Shown here: positions 57,971 to 64,000 of the stretch, piece after piece
Layout of the letters: each line of letters starts with the position of its first letter
How positions within the stretch are numbered: position 1 is the first letter of the stretch
From: Apus apus
Taxonomy: Eukaryota > Chordata > Aves > Apodiformes > Apodidae
Assembly: GCF_020740795.1 (NCBI RefSeq)
Contig: NC_067312.1
Coordinates: forward strand, 52,409,905 to 52,473,904
Length of the DNA: 64,000 nt
Direction of reading: 5' to 3'
Translations under genes and position numbers: made by a program
Notes under the pieces: generated by a model
Told to the model about the DNA's origin: nothing
Databases searched by the model: none
Seen by the model: only the letters and a program-made list of their open reading frames with translations

Positions 57971-58172
57971 ATGGCCGACGCGGAGCTCCTGGGCGCCGGG
58001 CAGCAGCCCGCGGATAACGGGGCGCTGGATGGCCCCGAGGAGGACCCCGCCGCCGCTTTCCTGGCGCAGCAGGAGAACGAGATCGCGGGCATCGAGAACG
58101 ACGAGGGCTTCAGCATCCTGGAGAGCGGCGAGGTGCCGGCGGCGCTGCAGGGCCCGCCGGGCGCCGACCCGG
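57971..58172 (+). CDS. CLTA: Clathrin light chain A, coding exon 1 (gene runs off the window)
   Basis: 67 codons plus one base, ATG in GCCGCCATGG-like context (CCGCCATGG), donor CCCGG|GTAGGC. The protein starts MADAELLGAGQQ and contains EEDPAAAFLAQQ (residues 23-34) and EIAGIEND (37-44), the ~22-residue segment invariant in vertebrate clathrin light chains; in mammals it binds HIP1/HIP1R and its acidic EED restrains heavy-chain assembly. CLTA is preferred over CLTB because IENDEGFSILESGE resembles IENDEAFAILDGG of CLTA. Light chains coat the proximal leg of clathrin triskelia. Downstream exons (starting with the region VMNGEYYQESNGPTD in CLTA) are not found up to 64000. The frame is open far upstream because of CpG-rich sequence; homology fixes the start. 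Confidence 0.9.
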
Positions 58173-60312
58173 GTAGGCGCGCAGGGAGGGCGGGCCCGCT
58201 CCCCGGGCCTTGCCGCCGCGGAGCCCGGCGGGCGGGGGGGTGGGAGGCGGGGCCCGGCCCGGCGCGGCCTCCGCGGCCGGAGCCCGCGTCTCGCCTCCTG
58301 CCCGGCCCGGCCCGGCCCGGCCCGGCGGCGCGGGTGGGCTCCGGGCCGCCCGGGTGCAGCCTGCTGAGCAGCTCCGGTCCCGTCTGCTGCCGGGGCTGCC
58401 GGCAGGGCAGGGCAGGGTAGGGCCGCCGCGCGTAGGCTGAGCCGATGCGTTGTGCTCTGCCTGCAGGGGCAGGGATCGGCCTGAAGTCTGCTGGCAGTTG
58501 AGCTAATGTTTAATTTAATTTCAGTGAGCCTCTAGCCTTTGTTCCCCGGTAACCTTTGTCCTGAATGTGAGAAAACTGACACGGCAGAGCACCCTGCTTG
58601 GTTCAGAGGAGAATGGCTAAGGGGGTTGGCAACCGGAGGTTCGTGTGTTTTCAATTAGCCTTGACAGTGGCTGCAGCAGCCCTGAATTAACACTTCTGAT
58701 TACAAAAGGTTTGGGGTCTCTAACTGAAGTCTGTGTGGAAAGGATGTGCATGTAGGATGATGCTGTGCTTCACTGATATTCCAGCACTCCTGGAATAGTG
58801 TATTTGTGTGTCACTGGGTCTGTAGGAACACATTTTGCTGTTGTGTGACATTCCTTTGTCACTTCAGGAAGATGCTACTTTTCCTCGGATTAAGTTCAGT
58901 AGCTTTGCTCCCCCGTTCACTTCTGGAGTAGTGTTCACATCTTTAGGATTAAGTTTTCGTTATTCAAGCTTATTTGATTTCTGTCATTACTGACATATCT
59001 TACATAAGAGGATGCAGGTTTATAGTCTCTCTTGTAATAAAGCCCAATTAGATAAACTGAGTATTGGAAGCTTCTTGCTTTCAGTGCTTGTTCAGTGGTA
59101 GCTCAGCCCTTAGAGTCATCTGGGTTGTGAAGTTCAGAACAGACTGACTACATACTTCCTTCTACAGAGGAGGAACTTGCTCAGGCACTGGAACATGAGG
59201 ATAGTAATTCTCAGAACACCATCCTGTTTTCATAACAGACATGACTTCTGCAGTCTATGTATAATCCAGAAACAGGCACAGTGGACACTTCCCTCTTTTG
59301 AAAGCCTCAGGCATATATTATGCCTTGTACGGTCTTTGCATTTCAAACACTCTGGAACATTAAAGTAGCTTTTTGAGGACTAATTTCTGTGTTCTGATAT
59401 TGGTCTTTCTCACAGAGTGGGAGAACCAGCTAGATTCATACCTTCTCTATGTGCATGCAATGTGGCTATTGCAGAGGAATTCCTTGTTAGAAACTCAACT
59501 TGTCCAGTACTTATAGAAAAGGAGTTCTTAACCTGCTTTCGAGATTTTTTTCTTAATCTATTTGAGTTCACTTGCCATGGAATTTAAAACTGTTATTGTA
59601 GAGCTCTCTCTAGAAAGAGAGTCATAAAACAATCTGATAATACGATCTGGGAAGTCTAGGTGTGATTTCTGGGTAATCTTGCTTTCTTATATGTACTGGG
59701 ATTGCTTTTATGCTGTAGCCTATTAAATAAGCTTAGAAGATTGTGCTTGTCAACTTTTGGTGGTCCCATTTTCTAACAAAACATGCATTTCTGACTGTCA
59801 GAGCCTGTTACAAAGTTCACACTGCAGCAGTGCAAAATACAGTGGCTCAGGCAGGGTGACAGATGTACTAATGAATTCTGTTACCATCTGTGTTTGAGAT
59901 TTCTTATTGTCTGATCAGTGTCTTGACAAATACCAGACAGCTCTAGTCTCTTGTGCATATTAGTTTATTAAACTGCTTTGTGATGAAGTTAATAGTTAAA
60001 TGCAGATTTCTTCCTGAAGCAATACAAATTCTTATGTAAATCCTTAAGCATCATGGTCAGGGATTTGTGGATTTACTTTTTTTAACTGTAACCTTTTTGA
60101 ACTCTCTATTTCCAGGTCTGTTGGATAATTTTGCTTTCCAAATACTCAGCCAAAAGTCATAACTCAGGCAGCTCTCAACTGAAGTTTGAAGATCTTAACT
60201 TCAAATATTGTGAGAAGCAGTCACCAACTTACTGAAATATACTTGTAAGAAATGTGGTGTCTCATACAACAGTTTTTAACTTCCAGCCTCTTAAAAAAAT
60301 GATTGGTCAAAT
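58173..60312 (+). other. CLTA: CLTA intron 1, first part
   Basis: The first ~270 bp remain CpG-rich; thereafter ordinary intronic sequence with no exon or repeat recognised. Confidence 0.6.
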
Positions 60313-60652
60313 ACATGGACAGTAGTGAACTCCATGAACTGTTAATATCAGGAAACTGGTATTAGTGTGTATTTCTGGTAATTGCAGTAATGGTGGGTAC
60401 TGGGTGCATATGGGGAGTATGGCTGAATGTTGCCAGGCTTGCATGTCTCACTCTGCATCACTTCATTTTGGCATGGTTTGGATTGGAATACTGGCCTGAA
60501 GCAGCAGGTAATTTATTATGTAAATAGCCATCCTGTTAAAGCCTCTGGGCATGTGAAAACTAATCTTGCTGCCCTTGAATGGTGAAGCATAATGGCTGCT
60601 TCAGAAGACAGGACATGCTGTTGTCAGGGTTTAAGGCTGGGCCAGCAATTAA
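60313..60652. repeat. Duplicated segment (copy 2)
   Basis: Direct repeat of 41041-41390, about 95% identical by eye, inside CLTA intron 1. Runs into a full-length family D LTR. Confidence 0.9.
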
Positions 60653-61350
60653 ACAGCTGATGGATGCTCTTTGTTAACCCCTCTCCCTTCCCAGAAAGGG
60701 AATGGAAAGAGAATAAAGAAGAGAGACTTATGGGTTGGAAGCTAAACTGCACAACTTTAGTGAAACAATAATGATTAAAAGGAAAATGAGGGAATATGTA
60801 CAAATATGTACAAAACCAGTATCGTGCTCTCTGACAATAACACTCATGTCACCACTGAGGCTGCAGACAGGCCCTGGAAAAGTCCCAGACTGGACTCCTG
60901 GAGTCAGCAGCAGATGGGAGCTGGCTGCAGGAACACAGGGATGGGGATCAAAGGCAGATGAACTGATGGGGTCCTCCCAGTATGCCAGCCATGATGAAAA
61001 GACGCTTGTGATCTCTCAGCTTTACACCAAGTGTGATGTGTATGGGACAAAATACTTTGACCAATTTTGGGTCACCTGTCCTGTCAGCTCCTTTCTGCAG
61101 GAGGGCTGCAGGTGTGACCCCTTTACTCCCTTTTATTTCATAAGCATGAGATGTTTTGCAGAACCAACCCGTGGCCTTGGTTCTGCATACCATTCTCCAG
61201 CTAGAACTATAAACATCGAGCCTCACTGGTGCTAGAAGCAGACATTGTTTGGAAAACATGCTGTTAATTTCAGCAAGTGCAGAAGGGACTTAACTGAGAA
61301 GTAAAATTACTAAAAAGAAAATTGATTCTGTCCTGGGTCAAAGCAGAACA
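60619..61350 (-). mobile_element. ERV LTR, family D (copy 3), near full length
   Basis: Begins TGTTGTCAGGG and ends AGCAGAACA. On - it carries the 'actttagt..tgcagtttagcttccaacccataagtctctc' R/U5-like region seen in family A. Downstream, 61351-61430 again matches the sequence after the deleted copy at 41515-41590. A second LTR-end-like piece ('gggacttaattgaaaac..atcctggctcaaacc') follows at about 61430-61510. Confidence 0.8.
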
Positions 61351-61510
61351 CTGGTATGTGCTGCTGGAGAGCTGCAAAGCTAGGTGTTCGTGCAATTGAC
61401 TTGATCAAAAACCAGAGAAATGCAAGTTACTTAGAAGGGACTTAATTGAAAACTAAAATTACTAAAAATAAAATTGTTTCAAATTGATCCTGGCTCAAAC
61501 CAAGATAACT

Positions 61511-64000
61511 GAATAGGTCAAGAAATACTGTGTTGTTGCCTAGTTGTTAATAACTTGGTCTTCTATGGCATCTCATTTTCAGTGATAAATCAATTCCTGC
61601 ATTTATTTACAGTCAAATTCTTAAATTCTGTCCAGTTTGACAGTACTAGATCTTCAGGTTATAGCAGTTCACTTGCTGTGTCTTCTGAGTAGGTGGGTTC
61701 AGGTTGCACCGTATGTCTTCTAGAACCTGTATGTTAATATAAAAGCCTTGTGACAACTTGTCAGGTTGTTTCTTATGGAGAATTGCATTCAAAGACAGGC
61801 AGTTTTGTGTCTTATCAATCGTGGAAGTACACATAAGTTTAATGTAGGCTGCCTGGTCTTAAGCGTTGCCTTCACAATTTTATGTTCTGTCATTTTAATA
61901 TGAATTTGAATGAATGATGTTTGTCCATCTTCTGAAAAGGCTCATGAGCCTCTTTTGGAATTAAGAAACTCAGTTGCTTTGGTGCTTTGTCCATAAACCA
62001 GATTTAACAGCCATTTGAAGACTTAATTATCTGGAAAATACCATTAGGACATAGTTGTTTCCTCCTGTCTCTCTAGTTAGCACTGCAGACAGATTTACTT
62101 GTGGCTATTGATACTTTTTCTTGTTTGATCAGCCTTGTTCTGGGGTTTGCCATACAATCAGTAGCTCAAGGCTTCAGAGCATGCTCAGGTAGCACTGAAA
62201 AAGGTATAATAAAGGGATGGCTTCTGTTTAACTTGTTTTTACTGTCTCATGGTGATACTGCATTATTCTGAAGCTCATAGCAGAAAAAGTTATTTTCTGT
62301 TTACAAGAGAATACTCCATTTATTGTGAAGTTTCAGAAGGTGTAATTGTTGCAGATAGCAGAAAGTGAGGCTTTTGATGTGGCAACAGATTAGAAATAAA
62401 CCAGGAAAAATCACTCTTCCTGACCTGCTTATCTTTATTTTGCACACAGGTGTAAGAATGAGTTATGGCTAGGAAAAGTATTTATTTCTCAGTTTCTTGC
62501 ATGACTATCTAAACAAAAACTTTAGAGAAGATTCTTCTTTCTCATCCTCTTATGAATGAGAGGTAGGTGAAAGGGAAGCATGCCCAAAAGAAGAAGGATG
62601 GGAAGGCCTTGCATGGTGAAATAACTTTATACTAGAATATATTAAACTTGGTTATATCCTTCGGCTGCTTAACTATAGCTACTAGTTAGTTTGCTCAAAG
62701 TAGCAATGAAGAAGTAGTGTACTCATTATTTAGAAGAGGTGCTGAAAGTAGCTCCGTAAAAATGCTTTAAGGTATGGTGATACTGGGGTTATTTTCTCCT
62801 GCCTGAGGACATTGTCCAAAGCATACCTGGACAGAAGGACCTCACGAGGAGCTAGTCTATGCAATAGGAAATGGTTGGACTTGTGTTAGAAGAGCTACCT
62901 CTGCAAAGTCCTCCCTCTGGCTGTTCTGATGGCCCTCTTCTTGTGCATTGAGAGTAGGACTTCAGAAAGGCTAGTGAACAAGGCTAAGCAAACTTCCTTT
63001 AATGCCAAGCAGTACTGAGTCCAATATCAGTGCCAAGTGGTTGCCCTCAGAGTAGTTGATGATCACTGTGATAAGCCTCTGAAGTCATACTGTGAAGCAA
63101 GTTGACTTGTAGGACTGAAGTGGTGAAACTGTTGTCTTTATCTTCAGGCTACTCAGCACTTTGTGTTGTAAGCTGTAATACATGTGGAGGGCACTAACTC
63201 TAGCTGTCTGTTTCTGACAAGCTTGGCTGTTGGTTGTCTTCTGGGAATGCAAGGTAGCTGATACGGCTTATCCTCTTTGAACCCTTCCAGACTCTAAAAA
63301 CTATCTGAGTTGCTCTTGATGGTGACAAAGACAGGTCAGCATGACTGATGGAAGGGAGTGTTTACTGAGTTTATCTTGGTGTGAAGAGGAGTTGGATAAA
63401 ATATACTAATCACAAATGTCTTTAGTCTTAAGTACTAGTTATAAGAAGTAGAATGGATAGTAAAAAGCACTGGCTATGTGAACTTACCTCATTAGTGTGC
63501 TGAAATGCCTTGCCTTTGGCTGGAAGAACCTTCTACTCTAATATTATAGTCCCCTACCTTCTGAGTATGCATCATAAAATGTAGAAGCAATACCACTTTA
63601 AGGGAAGGAGAAGGACTATTGAGTCAGTCATGTAGGCAAATTATATTAGTATACTTAGATATAAGGTGATTTTTCATTTCTTGGTGTATAAAAGAAGTCC
63701 TGTGTTACAGGGAAGGTCTGCTAGCTTTGTGGATTTACCACCTAGCCCCTGCTTTCTGCACGAGAGTAAAGCAAGTATTCTGTGTGTGGTTTGGTATTGC
63801 ACACTGGGTAAATGGACTCTGCTTTGGGACAACACTGTGAGTAAGATCATTATTACATTGTTGTCAGCATATGTTATAAAACTATAGATGCTTGGACATG
63901 TCTTTTGCAACAGTATCCTTAGAAATAAACCTTTATTTTAAGTTCAGAAGCAGACACCAAGCAGTATGGATCATTACTAACTAGAATAGTTCTAAACGTA
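61511..64000 (+). other. CLTA: CLTA intron 1, remaining part
   Basis: No exon, repeat family or RNA gene is recognised up to the window edge. Confidence 0.55.

Noticed and set aside
59159-59368. Possible CLTA exon 2
   Set aside because: The translated sequence lacks the conserved VMNGEYYQESNGPTD region of clathrin light chain exon 2 and no suitable acceptor frame joins phase 1.
1-64000. tRNA genes, CRISPR arrays, bacterial operon signals
   Set aside because: None were seen; the sequence is vertebrate nuclear DNA. A tRNAscan or covariance-model search was not possible here and could still find small RNA genes.

Overview
The window looks like avian nuclear DNA. It is littered with CR1 LINE fragments whose 3' ends carry the (ATTCTATG)n-type tail, it has several families of solo endogenous-retrovirus LTRs, and I see no Alu/B1-like or LINE-1 elements. 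Single-copy genes are spread over tens of kilobases with short GT-AG exons and CpG-rich first exons. I cannot name the species. My recollection is that the chicken orthologues of these human chromosome 9 genes are Z-linked, but nothing here tests that.

Three protein-coding genes can be read. (1) TRIM14 on the + strand, complete coding sequence, six exons from 15067 to 28657, 431 codons: B-box 2, coiled coil, PRYSPRY. (2) NANS (N-acetylneuraminate-9-phosphate synthase) on the - strand, complete coding sequence, six exons from 39120 down to 31178, exactly 359 codons. (3) The first coding exon of a clathrin light chain, best matched to CLTA, on the + strand at 57971-58172; its remaining exons lie beyond the right edge. 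TRIM14 and NANS converge tail to tail, as in mammals. NANS and CLTA are head to head, about 19 kb apart.

Layout: 1-2290 AT-rich non-coding DNA (possibly the 3' part of an upstream gene); 2290-14750 intergenic DNA with CR1 and LTRs; 14750-29760 TRIM14; 29730-39330 NANS; 39340-57300 intergenic DNA rich in CR1 and LTRs; 57330-64000 CLTA promoter, exon 1 and part of intron 1.

Four LTR families recur: A at 6427, 19603 and 55838; B at 10741 and 49701 (opposite orientations); C at 4038 and 47740 (opposite orientations; the first has a clear TATA box and both have a poly(A) signal); D at 16319, 41347 and 60619. Two of the family A copies are bracketed by exact 5-bp target-site duplications, and two LTRs split older CR1 elements.

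The points most worth a second look are: a tandem splice donor (GTCCGTGAGT) at NANS exon 4, whose stronger-looking downstream site would shift the frame; the opposed, closely spaced poly(A) signals between TRIM14 and NANS; regular G-quadruplex-capable arrays in the TRIM14 promoter and intron 1; and a duplicated ~340-bp segment (41041 and 60313), each copy joined to a family D LTR. I found no convincing evidence of a wholly new gene system.
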